Source: Sansalvadorimonas sp965243775 (GTDB lineage: Bacteria; Pseudomonadota; Gammaproteobacteria; Pseudomonadales; Endozoicomonadaceae). From it: DNA of 64,000 bases. Positions 1 through 7,931 of this stretch are shown piece by piece. A program made the position numbers and the translations under genes. A model generated the notes under the pieces. It had not been told where the DNA came from. It made no database searches and saw only the letters and a program-made list of their open reading frames with translations. The stretch's first letter is position 1, and every line of letters starts with the position of its first letter. The stretch lies in NCBI GenBank assembly GCA_965243775.1, contig CBDEWF010000086.1, positions 1 to 64,000 of the forward strand. The letters run 5' to 3'.

Positions 1-60
1 TTCATCTCACCAAGCAAGCGCCCACACGAATTGCCTGAATTCTTTGTTAAAGATCACTCT
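1..60 (-). promoter_or_regulatory. rRNA operon leader with boxA antiterminator
   Basis: Read on the minus strand this stretch contains ATCTTTAACAA followed by a GTGTGGGCGCTTG motif. That is the order found in the leader just ahead of 16S rRNA in gammaproteobacteria, where boxA recruits Nus factors for antitermination. The 16S gene itself would begin beyond the left edge. The same motif also occurs in 16S-23S spacers, but the promoter about 200 bases upstream favours the operon leader. Confidence 0.75.
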
Positions 61-265
61 TCATCGCATCTCGTGAAGAGGAAGCTGAGCAGCTAACGAG
101 TAGCTCGTTCAGCGAGGCCGCCATTTTACCGTGGCGCCGCCCGGTGTCAAGTGATTCGTTTGCAACCTGATTTTCAACCCATCCGGTTACATAATCACTC
201 AACGCTGCTACCGCTTGCACTTGCCGGTATTGCTTCACCAGCTTGCCCGTGGCAACGAGGGGCGC

Positions 266-293
266 ATTCTACAGACCAACAACTCACTGTCAA
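266..293 (-). promoter_or_regulatory. Probable rRNA operon promoter
   Basis: On the minus strand TTGACA (288-293) and TAGAAT (266-271) are separated by exactly 16 bases and followed by a GC-rich discriminator GCGCCCC. This layout is typical of sigma-70 stable-RNA promoters under stringent control by ppGpp and DksA. It points at the boxA leader and the rRNA operon off the left edge. The rest of 1-450 shows no convincing coding region. Confidence 0.7.
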
Positions 294-452
294 CCAGGTA
301 CTTTTAACCAAAGCACTCTTCAAAGCTGATGAGTATAGATCTGCTTCAGCGCTTCGCCAGCGGTGAGAGTCCTGCCTCGTAGATGGCAACGAGCGGGTTT
401 ATGCCCTCTGCAGATGCTAAACGCCTGCTGCCAGCTCCGTATTACGTATGCT

Positions 453-1310
453 TTATTCGACGGGAGCTTCTTCAGGGGAGTTTGACTCCCCCATTCGCAG
501 AATACTCATAACCGGCCCTGAGCAGGCATAGATAAAGAACACAAACAGAAGAACTCTGGGAGGATCAGTAAATACTACGGCAAAAATGAGAACCGCAACC
601 AGAATAAAGATAAAAGGTACACGCCCCCTTAAATCGAGCTGTTTGAAGCTGTGGTAACGGAAGTTACTGATCATCAAAACACCGGCAAGCCCAGTTACGA
701 TCGTCGCAAGAATAGCGACCGCAATGGAAGATCCATCAACACCAAAGTCACTCAGAGACCAGACCATCCCGGCCACCAGCGCCGCAGCCGAAGGGCTATT
801 AAGACCGGTGAAGTAGCGCTTATCTGCACTTTCAATCTGGGTATTGAAGCGGGCAAGGCGCAAAGCGGCACAAGCCGCATATACAAAAGCCACCATCCAG
901 CCAAACTTGCCCAACTCATTCAGCGCCCAGCCAAAAGAAACCAGGGCAGGGGCGACACCAAAAGAAACAACATCAGAAAGACTATCGTATTCCGCTCCAA
1001 ACTTGCTTTGAGCATTGATAAGGCGGGCAACACGGCCATCTAACCCATCAAGTACCATAGCGACAAAAATAGCTATGGAGGCAGCACTGTAATTAGGAGT
1101 ATCCGCCATAACACTGACAATGGCATAAAAGCCACAAAAAAGAGCTGCTGTAGTCAAAAGATTGGGAAGCAGATAAACCCCTTTTCTTCTTACCTTTTTA
1201 TTCCCCTCAGCAACCTCTTCAATATGCTCATCTACTGGCAAAAGACCATCAACATTTAGTGTGTCTTGCCTATCCTGCAGCTCGTCCATTTTTATTAACC
1301 GCTTCTGCAC
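453..1310 (-). CDS. pssA: CDP-diacylglycerol--serine O-phosphatidyltransferase
   Basis: Transfers a phosphatidyl group from CDP-diacylglycerol to L-serine at the inner membrane, the committed step to phosphatidylethanolamine. The CDP-alcohol phosphatidyltransferase signature is complete: D88, D91-G92, A95-R96, G105, D109 and D113. It is followed by hydrophobic segments to residue 270, as in the type II (Bacillus/Pseudomonas-like) enzyme of about 280 residues. The first start is GTG at 1310. An ATG seven codons in (1289) is equally possible because neither has a strong ribosome site. It lies downstream of ilvC, as in Pseudomonas, but a terminator separates the two. Confidence 0.93.
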   Translation of the reverse strand: MQKRLIKMDELQDRQDTLNVDGLLPVDEHIEEVAEGNKKVRRKGVYLLPNLLTTAALFCGFYAIVSVMADTPNYSAASIAIFVAMVLDGLDGRVARLINAQSKFGAEYDSLSDVVSFGVAPALVSFGWALNELGKFGWMVAFVYAACAALRLARFNTQIESADKRYFTGLNSPSAAALVAGMVWSLSDFGVDGSSIAVAILATIVTGLAGVLMISNFRYHSFKQLDLRGRVPFIFILVAVLIFAVVFTDPPRVLLFVFFIYACSGPVMSILRMGESNSPEEAPVE

Positions 1311-1364
1311 CTTATTTGGATCGCTATTTTACCATGAACATATTCAGTCACCTCAGCACTGTAC

Positions 1365-1389
1365 AAAAAAAAGGGCACCATAGCGCCCT
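1365..1389 (-). terminator. Rho-independent terminator after ilvC
   Basis: On the minus strand GGGCGC (1383-1388) pairs with GTGCCC (1373-1378, one G-U pair) around a four-base loop and runs straight into eight T residues (1365-1372). It lies between the ilvC stop and pssA, so pssA probably has its own promoter or depends on readthrough. Confidence 0.85.
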
Positions 1390-1414
1390 GAGTCTCTTCT
1401 ATTATTGTTCGAGC

Positions 1415-2431
1415 TTAGTTCTTCTCTTTGTCTACCAACTGGTTGGCGGTAATCCACGGCATCATTTCCCGTAGACGTGCACCAACCTGTTCAATGGGGT
1501 GAGCAGCATTGTTACGGCGGTACGCAGTCATTGATGGGTAGTTCATAGCCCCCTCAGTGATAAATTTCTTCGCGTACTCGCCATTCTGAATATCTTTAAG
1601 AGCCTGACGCATGGCTTTGCGCGACTCATCATTAATAACTTTGGGGCCAGTAACATACTCTCCATACTCCGCGTTATTGGAGATGGAGTAATTCATGTTG
1701 GCAATGCCGCCTTCATACATCAGATCTACAATCAGTTTCAGCTCATGCAGACACTCGAAGTAGGCCATTTCCGGGGCATAACCCGCTTCGGTCAGTGTTT
1801 CAAAACCAGCTTTAACCAACTCAACAGCACCACCGCAAAGAACAGCCTGCTCACCAAACAGATCCGTTTCAGTTTCATCCTTGAAAGTGGTTTCGATGAT
1901 GCCGGTACGACCACCACCCACACCGCAGGCATAGGACAGGGCAACCTTTTTTGCATTTCCGGAAGCATCCTGGAATACAGCCACAAGATCAGGAATACCA
2001 CCACCTTTAACAAACTCGGAGCGAACCGTATGGCCCGGTGCCTTGGGAGCAATCATGATGACATCAAGGTCAGAACGGGGAACAATCTGGTTGTAGTGAA
2101 TCGCAAAGCCGTGAGCAAACGCCAGAGTTGCTCCTTGTTTCAAGTTCGGTTCCACTTCACTTTTATACAGTTGAGACTGGAACTCATCCGGAGTCAGGAT
2201 CATGACCACATCAGCACTGGCCACAGCCTCTGAAACGGGTCTTACTGTCAGGCCAGCAGCCTCAGCCTTGGGAACAGAGGAGGAGCCAGGACGAAGACCC
2301 ACTGTCACTTCAACACCAGAATCCTTAAGGTTATTGGCATGGGCATGCCCCTGGGAGCCGTAGCCAATGATGGAAACTCTCTTACCCTGGATAATGGAAA
2401 GATCACAATCCTTATCGTAATAAACCTGCAT
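1415..2431 (-). CDS. ilvC: Ketol-acid reductoisomerase (NADP+), class I
   Basis: Second step of isoleucine and valine synthesis: isomerises and reduces acetolactate or acetohydroxybutyrate with NADPH and Mg2+. The Rossmann motif GYGSQGHAHA lies near residues 23-32. At 338 residues it has the short class I length typical of Pseudomonas, and not the long enteric class II form. The ATG at 2431 has GAGGAG upstream. It is divergent from ilvY, the arrangement known for IlvY activation of ilvC by its own substrates. It is followed by a terminator, then pssA. Confidence 0.97.
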   Translation of the reverse strand: MQVYYDKDCDLSIIQGKRVSIIGYGSQGHAHANNLKDSGVEVTVGLRPGSSSVPKAEAAGLTVRPVSEAVASADVVMILTPDEFQSQLYKSEVEPNLKQGATLAFAHGFAIHYNQIVPRSDLDVIMIAPKAPGHTVRSEFVKGGGIPDLVAVFQDASGNAKKVALSYACGVGGGRTGIIETTFKDETETDLFGEQAVLCGGAVELVKAGFETLTEAGYAPEMAYFECLHELKLIVDLMYEGGIANMNYSISNNAEYGEYVTGPKVINDESRKAMRQALKDIQNGEYAKKFITEGAMNYPSMTAYRRNNAAHPIEQVGARLREMMPWITANQLVDKEKN

Positions 2432-2627
2432 AATGCTGACTCCTCAACTTCGAACCGCTTTTTTATTATGAAAGTGCCTTTTCCTTTACTTCGAAGTGGC
2501 GAAAAAGCAATTCCCTCATGGCTGACCGTAAAGCCTGCGCATTCAGGAAGGACAATAATAGGAAAACTTCATTGCGTAAAATGATATATTTAAAAAATAA
2601 TTTTTTAGAAAATCGAACACTGTTTGT
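2432..2627. promoter_or_regulatory. Divergent ilvC/ilvY control region
   Basis: 196 bases between divergent ilvC and ilvY, strongly AT-rich at the ilvY end (2581-2612). In enterics IlvY binds such an intergenic region and activates ilvC when acetolactate or acetohydroxybutyrate is present. LysR-type T-N11-A half-sites can be found around 2570-2585, but they are too degenerate to place the operator with confidence. No clear -10/-35 pair stands out. Confidence 0.5.
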
Positions 2628-3497
2628 ATGAACTTCAAAGCCCTCAGGCAATTTCTCACCCTTGCAGACACGCTGCACTTTGGCCGGGCCAGCGAAGCCT
2701 GCCATATCAGCCCGTCAACCCTGAGCCGTAGTATCAGAATTCTGGAAGAGAATACCGGAGTCGCCCTTTTCGAACGGGATAACCGTAGCGTTGTCCTGAC
2801 TCGCGAAGGAAAAAAATTCCAGACCTATGCCCGGGAAACTCTCTCCCAGTGGGAAACCATCCATAATTCATTTATTGCTGAAACACAGGAACTGGAAGGT
2901 GAGCTAAGCGTTTACTGCTCAGTCACAGCAAGCTACAGCTTTCTCTACGATATCCTCCATGATTTTCGTCTTCAGCACCCCCTGATAGAAATCAAACTAC
3001 ACACTGGTGACCCGGATCAGGCGATCTCTCATATTCTCTCCGGCAAAGAAGATGTTGCCATTGCAGCCAGACCAGAAAAACTCCCCGGAAACCTGGCATT
3101 CAAGGATATTGCCGTTTCCCCACTTTTGTTTATCAGGCCGACTGATAACACTCAAACTCCCCGGACAAATCATGAGTGGAGTGAAACACCCATGATTCTT
3201 TCCGAGCAGGGAATTGCCCGGCAGCGCACCAACAAATGGTTTGAAGCCCGGGGAATCAAGCCCAGGATTTATGCCCAGGTAGCAGGTAATGAAGCGATTG
3301 TCTCCATGGTCAGCCTTGGCTTTGGTATTGGCGTTGTCCCCAAAATTGTTCTGGACAACAGCCCTCTTGCCAGCCGAGTAAAGATTATGGAGGTAAAAGA
3401 TGAACTGAAGCCTTACCGGGTCGGCCTGTGCGTACAGAAGAAAAAACTGAAAAATCCTGTTATCCAGGCATTCTGGTCACAACTGGACAATGACTAG
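2628..3497 (+). CDS. ilvY: LysR-type activator of ilvC
   Basis: Transcription factor of 289 residues with an N-terminal winged helix (residues 1-60; the HISPSTLSRSI recognition region) and a LysR substrate-binding domain. It follows E. coli IlvY closely from my memory: HFGRASEA, FERDNRSV, YCSVTASYS, NEAIVSMVSLG and the C-terminal QKKKLKNP. Divergent placement next to ilvC supports the name. IlvY senses the IlvC substrates and activates ilvC. The ATG at 2628 has no strong ribosome site. Confidence 0.93.
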   Translation: MNFKALRQFLTLADTLHFGRASEACHISPSTLSRSIRILEENTGVALFERDNRSVVLTREGKKFQTYARETLSQWETIHNSFIAETQELEGELSVYCSVTASYSFLYDILHDFRLQHPLIEIKLHTGDPDQAISHILSGKEDVAIAARPEKLPGNLAFKDIAVSPLLFIRPTDNTQTPRTNHEWSETPMILSEQGIARQRTNKWFEARGIKPRIYAQVAGNEAIVSMVSLGFGIGVVPKIVLDNSPLASRVKIMEVKDELKPYRVGLCVQKKKLKNPVIQAFWSQLDND

Positions 3498-3567
3498 GGC
3501 CCGTTGTGACCAAAATGATAAAGCTGGATTGATTATTGTACTTTCATCTTTATAATTCCCCGGCTTC

Positions 3568-3600
3568 CGAGTTCCCTCACCTCGACAACACCAAAAAGGT
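3568..3600 (+). promoter_or_regulatory. preQ1-I riboswitch ahead of yhhQ
   Basis: A compact H-type pseudoknot can be drawn. P1 pairs CGAG (3568-3571) with CTCG (3581-3584). The loop reads TTC-CCT-CAC. The A-rich tail (3593-3597) leads to AGG (3597-3599), which pairs with loop CCT (3575-3577). This matches the preQ1-I order of GG/G-UUC, a pseudoknot half, a C-containing segment, P1 and A-rich tail. The P2 strand overlaps the AAGG ribosome site 13 bases before the yhhQ start, so ligand binding should block translation. The tail between P1 and the A run is slightly long. Confidence 0.68.
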
Positions 3601-3612
3601 ATAAATGTATAA

Positions 3613-4323
3613 ATGTCTATAGCGTCAGAATCAGCTTCTATCTCCCCCCTTTCCCAGACCGCTATTTTTAACAAGCCTGATCGTCTGGTTACCCTTCTCA
3701 GCCTGTTTCATATACTGACAATCGCTTCCAGTAATTATCTGGTTCAGATTCCATTCCAGTTTTTCGGGCTGCATACAACCTGGGGAGCCTTTACATTTCC
3801 TTTCATCTTTCTGGCAACGGACCTGACTGTAAGGCTGTTTGGCAGACAACCTGCCCAGTCCATTATTTTCCGGGCCATGTTCCCAGCTATTGCTGTGTCA
3901 TACCTGATTTCTGTTCTTTTTTATAACGAACAGTTTCAGAGCGACGGGTTAAGCCAGTTTAACCCCTTCGTTGTCCGTATCGCCCTTGCCAGCTTTCTTG
4001 CCTACATTATTGGCCAGCTGATGGATATTACAATCTTCAACAGGCTGCGCCAGCTTCCTGCATGGTGGATTGCTCCTGCCGCATCAACCATTTTCGGCAA
4101 TATGGTCGACACCATCAGCTTCTTTGGCATTGCCTTCCACGGTTCCCCTGATGAATTTATGGCAGCAAACTGGCAGGAAATTGCACTGGTAGATTATGGC
4201 TGGAAACTAGCTATCAGCATGCTTCTGTTTCTGCCTCTCTATGGCGTTCTTCTCAATAACATTCAAAATTGCCTGACCAGAAAAAGCCAGCAACAACGAG
4301 CAGGAAATAATCATAATCGGTAA
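3613..4323 (+). CDS. yhhQ: Queuosine precursor transporter (VUT family)
   Basis: Inner-membrane protein of 236 residues with about six hydrophobic segments and the family signatures GAFTFPFIFLATDL and FGNMVDTISFFGIAF. The family imports the queuosine precursors preQ0 and preQ1, used to make the modified base at the wobble position of GUN tRNAs. The upstream preQ1-I riboswitch independently supports this job. The start is the ATG at 3613; the ATG at 3605 is out of frame. Its placement between ilvY and an IS element suggests it belongs to the acquired segment that parts ilvH from ilvC. Confidence 0.88.
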   Translation: MSIASESASISPLSQTAIFNKPDRLVTLLSLFHILTIASSNYLVQIPFQFFGLHTTWGAFTFPFIFLATDLTVRLFGRQPAQSIIFRAMFPAIAVSYLISVLFYNEQFQSDGLSQFNPFVVRIALASFLAYIIGQLMDITIFNRLRQLPAWWIAPAASTIFGNMVDTISFFGIAFHGSPDEFMAANWQEIALVDYGWKLAISMLLFLPLYGVLLNNIQNCLTRKSQQQRAGNNHNR

Positions 4324-4371
4324 GTGTCTTTTTCGTCACTCTAGGCTCAGCAGGTACTGGCGAAGAAGTGG

Positions 4372-5226
4372 GGGTAGTGAGTCAGATGTGTGTTTAAGGG
4401 ACAACACGGATAGCAAATTGAATACGCATACCAATTATGTAAAGTATGGTATGTCTCACAGAAGTCAGCTGCGCGAGCTGCAGCAGTACAAACATTGGAA
4501 AATGCGGCTTCAGCCGCCGTGGCGTGCAACGTTATCTCTGCCAAAATCCAGACTGCATCACCAAAAGCTTTATGCTGGAGTATCGGTACAAAGCGTGTGC
4601 TCCTGGCGTTCATAAGCAGGTTGTCGATATGGCTATTAACGGTAGTGGCATTCGGGATACCAGCCGGGTTCTCCAGATCAGTAAAACGACAACTATCAAT
4701 ATTATACGACGCAAAGAAAGTCACCTCGTGCAGGTCAACCCCAATATCCGTGCCTTGGGACTGAGTGCAGACAACAAGGTTCGACTGGAGCCTTCCTGTG
4801 AAGCCGCTGAGCTTGATGAGCAGTGGTCATTTGTCGATAAAAAATCTAACCAGCGCTGGCTTTGGTACGCAATAGACCATGCGACCAACACGGTTCTTGC
4901 TTACGTTTTTGGCAAGAGAAGAGATAAGGTGTTTAAGAAGCTGAAAGCTCTTCTTGAGCCCTTTGGTATACAACGCTTTTATACAGATGACTGGGGTGCC
5001 TATGAGAGACATCTGGATGAAGATAAGCATGAAATTGGCAAAAGAAATACCCAAAAAATTGAGCGTAAAAACCTGAATTTCAGAACCTGGATAAAACGTC
5101 TGGCCCGAAAAACTATCTGCTTTTCCAAGCTTGAGACAATGCACGATACTGTCATTGGGTTATTGATCAATAAAGTAGAATTCGGAGTGGATATTTATGC
5201 CCAAACACACATCTGACCCACTACCC
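4372..5226 (+). mobile_element. IS1-family insertion sequence
   Basis: 855-base element bounded by matching inverted repeats: GGGTAGTGAGTCAGATGTGT at 4372 and the reverse complement of GGGTAGTGGGTCAGATGTGT ending at 5226, with one mismatch in the first 20 bases and continued similarity inward. It encodes one uninterrupted transposase, so it belongs to the single-reading-frame IS1 subgroup that needs no programmed frameshift. No target-site duplication is visible in the flanks, suggesting an old insertion or later rearrangement. Confidence 0.9.
4446..5216 (+). CDS. IS1-family transposase, single-frame InsAB type
   Basis: 256 residues. The N-terminal zinc-binding region has Cys pairs near residues 9-12 and 33-38 (CASC and CQNPDC), followed by a helix-turn-helix (GIRDTSRVLQISKTT), together equal to InsA. 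The InsB-like catalytic half has DDE residues in LDEQWSFV, YTDDWGAYER and KIERKNLNFRTW. All parts are in one frame, so the enzyme looks intact and able to act on the flanking inverted repeats. It lies directly upstream of the zinc-finger repeat gene and may influence its expression. Confidence 0.93.
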   Translation: MVCLTEVSCASCSSTNIGKCGFSRRGVQRYLCQNPDCITKSFMLEYRYKACAPGVHKQVVDMAINGSGIRDTSRVLQISKTTTINIIRRKESHLVQVNPNIRALGLSADNKVRLEPSCEAAELDEQWSFVDKKSNQRWLWYAIDHATNTVLAYVFGKRRDKVFKKLKALLEPFGIQRFYTDDWGAYERHLDEDKHEIGKRNTQKIERKNLNFRTWIKRLARKTICFSKLETMHDTVIGLLINKVEFGVDIYAQTHI

Positions 5227-5265
5227 TGCTAACCTTTAAGGCCGGTTTGGTTCAGGGAAGCTGAC

Positions 5266-6879
5266 TTGTTTTCTGGATTGTTAAAGCCAACATACTTTTG
5301 CCTTGTCCTGGTCATTGCCACAGTTCAACCTGCCAGTTCAGGTACAAACAAGCAGGAGAGCTGCACTCTCGTTTTACCCGCAGGCGAAGGGGAGACAGAG
5401 ATTCTCTCAACAGGAGCCATACGCACTCACGCCTCAGCGGCCCACCCACTGGATGATACTTACTGTGTGCCTGTTTCAGGTGAAGATTTCGAATGTCGGG
5501 GCATTGAAAATGTATCCCGAATAAGGGTGCCACACCTGGTTGATGACACCCTCAAATTGAGTGCTCCAGGATCAGCTTGCACAGCAATGTCCCGTTCAGG
5601 TCCCCCGCCACCTGAAACAGATGAGGTGATCATTGAAAAAGAATCATGGGATCCACTTATGATGTCTCTCAATCCTGAGCTATTGGCCTGGGAAATTCAT
5701 TGCCAGAGGGTGGTTAAAAAAGAACCCTCTGTTACCTCTTCCTTTGATAGTTATTCAGGTTACGACAGTCCTCTCACTCTGGAAATGGAAATAGTGACGC
5801 AAAGTGAACAAGCTGCAGTATTCAGGAAGAAGCGCAACACCACCTGTGGCTGCGGCCTGTCCTTTGATTCGATGAGGCTTCTTACCTCCCACCGCCAGGG
5901 CAGCACGGATGCGCGCTGCAAGGGCAAGCGCAACACCACCTGTGGCTGCGGCCTGTCCTTTGATTCGGTGAACCTTCTTAACACCCATCGCCAGGGCAGC
6001 ACGGATGCGCGCTGCAAGGGCAAGCTGAACACCACCTGTGGCTGCGGCCTGTCCTTTGATTCGGCGAGGCTTCTTGAATCCCACCGCCAGGGCAGCACGG
6101 ATGCGCGCTGCAAGGGCAAGCTGAACACCACCTGTGGCTGCGGCCTGTCCTTTGATTCGGTGAGCCTTCTTAACACCCACTGCCAGGGCAGCACGGATGC
6201 GCGCTGCAAGGGCAAGCGCAACACCACCTGTGGCTGCGGCCTGTCCTTTGATTCGGTGAACCTTCTTAACACCCACTGCCGGGGCAGCACGGATGCGCGC
6301 TGCAAGGGCAAGCGCAACACCACCTGTGGCTGCGGCCTGTCCTTTGATTCGGTGAGCCTTCTTACCTCCCACCGCCAGGGCAGCACGGATGCGCGCTGCA
6401 AGGGCAAGCTGAACACCACCTGTGGCTGCGGCCTGTCCTTTGATTCGGTGAACCTTCTTAACTCCCACCGCCGGGGCAGCACGGATGCGCGCTGCAAGGG
6501 CAAGGGCAAGCGCAACACCACCTGTGGCTGCGGCCTGTCCTTTGATTCGGCGAGGCTTCTTAACTCCCACCGCCAGGGCAGCACGGATGCGCGCTGCAAG
6601 GGCAAGCGCAACACCACCTGTGGCTGCGGCCTGTCCTTTGATTCGGTGAGGCTTCTTGAATACCACCGCCAGGGCAGCACGGATGCGCGCTGCAAGGGCA
6701 AGCGGAACACCACCTGCGGCTGCGGCCTGTCCTTTGATTCGGTGAACCTTCTTATCTCCCACCGCCGGGGCAGCACGGATGCGCGCTGCAAGGGCAAGCG
6801 GAACAAAAGAGGGGGGGGACATAAAAGACTGTATCTATTCCTACAAAAAGGTGATCACAATTTCTCTTTTCAGCTATAA
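5266..6879 (+). CDS. Exported protein with ten tandem C2H2-like zinc-finger repeats
   Basis: 537 residues. Residues 1-26 form a signal-peptide-like segment (TYFCLVLVIATVQPASS). Residues 27-188 are Ser/Pro/Glu-rich and unrecognised. Ten repeats of 32 residues follow, then a basic tail. Each repeat carries C-x-C-x12-H-x8-C, and within it C-x3-F-x5-L-x2-H, the hydrophobic core spacing of eukaryotic C2H2 fingers. The first Cys pair (C-x-C) and the last ligand (Cys) are atypical. The start is TTG with AGGGA eight bases upstream. I know no family for it. Zinc binding is inferred and nucleic-acid binding is only possible. It follows the IS1 element by 39 bases. Confidence 0.75.
   Translation: MFSGLLKPTYFCLVLVIATVQPASSGTNKQESCTLVLPAGEGETEILSTGAIRTHASAAHPLDDTYCVPVSGEDFECRGIENVSRIRVPHLVDDTLKLSAPGSACTAMSRSGPPPPETDEVIIEKESWDPLMMSLNPELLAWEIHCQRVVKKEPSVTSSFDSYSGYDSPLTLEMEIVTQSEQAAVFRKKRNTTCGCGLSFDSMRLLTSHRQGSTDARCKGKRNTTCGCGLSFDSVNLLNTHRQGSTDARCKGKLNTTCGCGLSFDSARLLESHRQGSTDARCKGKLNTTCGCGLSFDSVSLLNTHCQGSTDARCKGKRNTTCGCGLSFDSVNLLNTHCRGSTDARCKGKRNTTCGCGLSFDSVSLLTSHRQGSTDARCKGKLNTTCGCGLSFDSVNLLNSHRRGSTDARCKGKGKRNTTCGCGLSFDSARLLNSHRQGSTDARCKGKRNTTCGCGLSFDSVRLLEYHRQGSTDARCKGKRNTTCGCGLSFDSVNLLISHRRGSTDARCKGKRNKRGGGHKRLYLFLQKGDHNFSFQL
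5830..6795 (+). repeat. 96-base coding tandem repeat, ten copies
   Basis: Ten near-identical 96-base units (period checked at 5830 and 5926) encode the zinc-finger-like modules. One unit carries an extra six bases (Lys-Gly). Bases outside a few codons are conserved even at silent positions, which indicates recent duplication or gene conversion. Differences cluster in the codons for repeat residues 2, 15, 16, 19, 20, 22 and 23. This is not a CRISPR array: the units are coding and there are no unique spacers. Confidence 0.95.
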
Positions 6880-7439
6880 CAAATATTAATATACGAAGAG
6901 TGTCAAATATTTTTGTGGGCATAGCGGTACTTGGAAGTACCGTCTGAGGTTCATATCAGAGTCAACTTAAGCACAATGGTTGCTGGTATAGTCAGCATCT
7001 CTGACTTATTGGTTAAATGCTAAGAGTATCAACACTCACCAAAGAGAGATTGCCTCAGGATTACACCTGATCCAGCAAAACAACCAGATGGGTAGAAATT
7101 ACCGCTTACGATTTTGCCAGACAAGACTTCACAAAAAATGCCGATCTCAACGGGCAGCTGTCCGATATTCAAAGCCAGCTGGTGATGTAATGGTCAAGCG
7201 ATTCAACCTTTGCCGAAGCTGCTTGTGGAATTAAGCTAGCTGCACAGGGAGATAAGGCAACTTCTCAAAAAATTGACAACGTGTTTCACAAAGTAGGGGT
7301 AACGCCAGCTTGTTAAGAACACGGAAAATAAGTTCACTCAAAAACTGTTTGGTAGCGTCTTCATTCGTGAATGCCACTCGCTTGAAGGCGAGTAGCATTA
7401 TTCTCATCGAGTAGCCTTTTTTACATTGCCATAGAGGTT
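6880..7439. other. 560-base gap between the repeat gene and ilvH
   Basis: No intact gene. It holds a decayed reading frame (7071-7316) and a hairpin at 7373-7396. In the hairpin GCCACTCGC and GCGAGTAGC pair around six bases; read on the minus strand the stem is complete with one G-U pair. The hairpin sits downstream of ilvH but no T run follows on either strand, so its role as a terminator is doubtful. Confidence 0.5.
7071..7316 (+). pseudogene. Decayed coding remnant, unknown function
   Basis: One frame reads as protein-like sequence from 7071 to a TAA at 7314-7316, interrupted by a single in-frame TAA at 7188-7190. The piece after the stop encodes a plausible Ala-rich stretch (TFAEAACGIKLAAQGDKATS). 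There is no start codon or ribosome site. I do not recognise the parent gene. It may be debris from the insertion that separated ilvH from ilvC. Confidence 0.3.
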
Positions 7440-7931
7440 TTACAGGCTTAAAACCTTCTCTCCTCGTGCGATACCTGTTACACCGCTCCGAACAACTTCC
7501 AAAACCGCAGCCTCACCAACAGCATCAATAAATGCATCCAGCTTCTCACCCGTACCGGTTAGCTGGATGGTGTAAACGCTGCAGGTCACATCCACAATCT
7601 GTCCACGGAAAATATCAGCGCAGCGCTTCACTTCCGCCCGCATGGCACCACCGGCTTTTACCTTAATCAGCATCAGCTCCCGTTCAACATGAGTACCTTC
7701 AGTGAGATCCACAAGCTTCACCACATCAATCAACTTGTTTAGCTGTTTGGTGATCTGCTCTATGGTCTCCGGGTTACCATCAGTCACCACGGTCAAACGC
7801 GACAAAGTCGTATCTTCCGTAGGCGCAACAGTCAGCGATTCAATGTTGTAGTTACGCTGGGCAAACAGTCCGACAATACGTGACAGGGCACCCGGCTCAT
7901 TTTCTACCAGTACAGAAATTATACGTCGCAT
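7440..7931 (-). CDS. ilvH: Acetolactate synthase small (regulatory) subunit
   Basis: 163 residues: an N-terminal ACT domain (MRRIISVLVENEPGALSRI) that binds valine for feedback inhibition, followed by the ALS small-subunit C-terminal domain (DVTCSVYTIQLTGTGEKLDAF). It activates and regulates the IlvI catalytic subunit. The ATG at 7931 overlaps the ilvI stop as TGATG, giving translational coupling; a GTG 27 bases further upstream inside ilvI is less likely. In Pseudomonas ilvC follows directly; here about 5 kb intervenes. Confidence 0.96.
   Translation of the reverse strand: MRRIISVLVENEPGALSRIVGLFAQRNYNIESLTVAPTEDTTLSRLTVVTDGNPETIEQITKQLNKLIDVVKLVDLTEGTHVERELMLIKVKAGGAMRAEVKRCADIFRGQIVDVTCSVYTIQLTGTGEKLDAFIDAVGEAAVLEVVRSGVTGIARGEKVLSL

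Noticed and set aside
4372..5226. Target-site duplication flanking the IS1 element
   Set aside because: The 8-10 bases on each side do not match, so none is claimed.
5830..6795. CRISPR array
   Set aside because: Periodic 96-base repeats are coding throughout, with no unique spacers, no 25-40-base repeat unit and no cas genes.
5755..6822. Long open frames of about 350 codons on the minus strand across the zinc-finger array
   Set aside because: They arise because a 96-base unit without stops in other frames is repeated ten times. They have no signal, ribosome site or sensible composition (Ala/Arg-rich), while the plus-strand frame has a signal peptide and a zinc-finger pattern.
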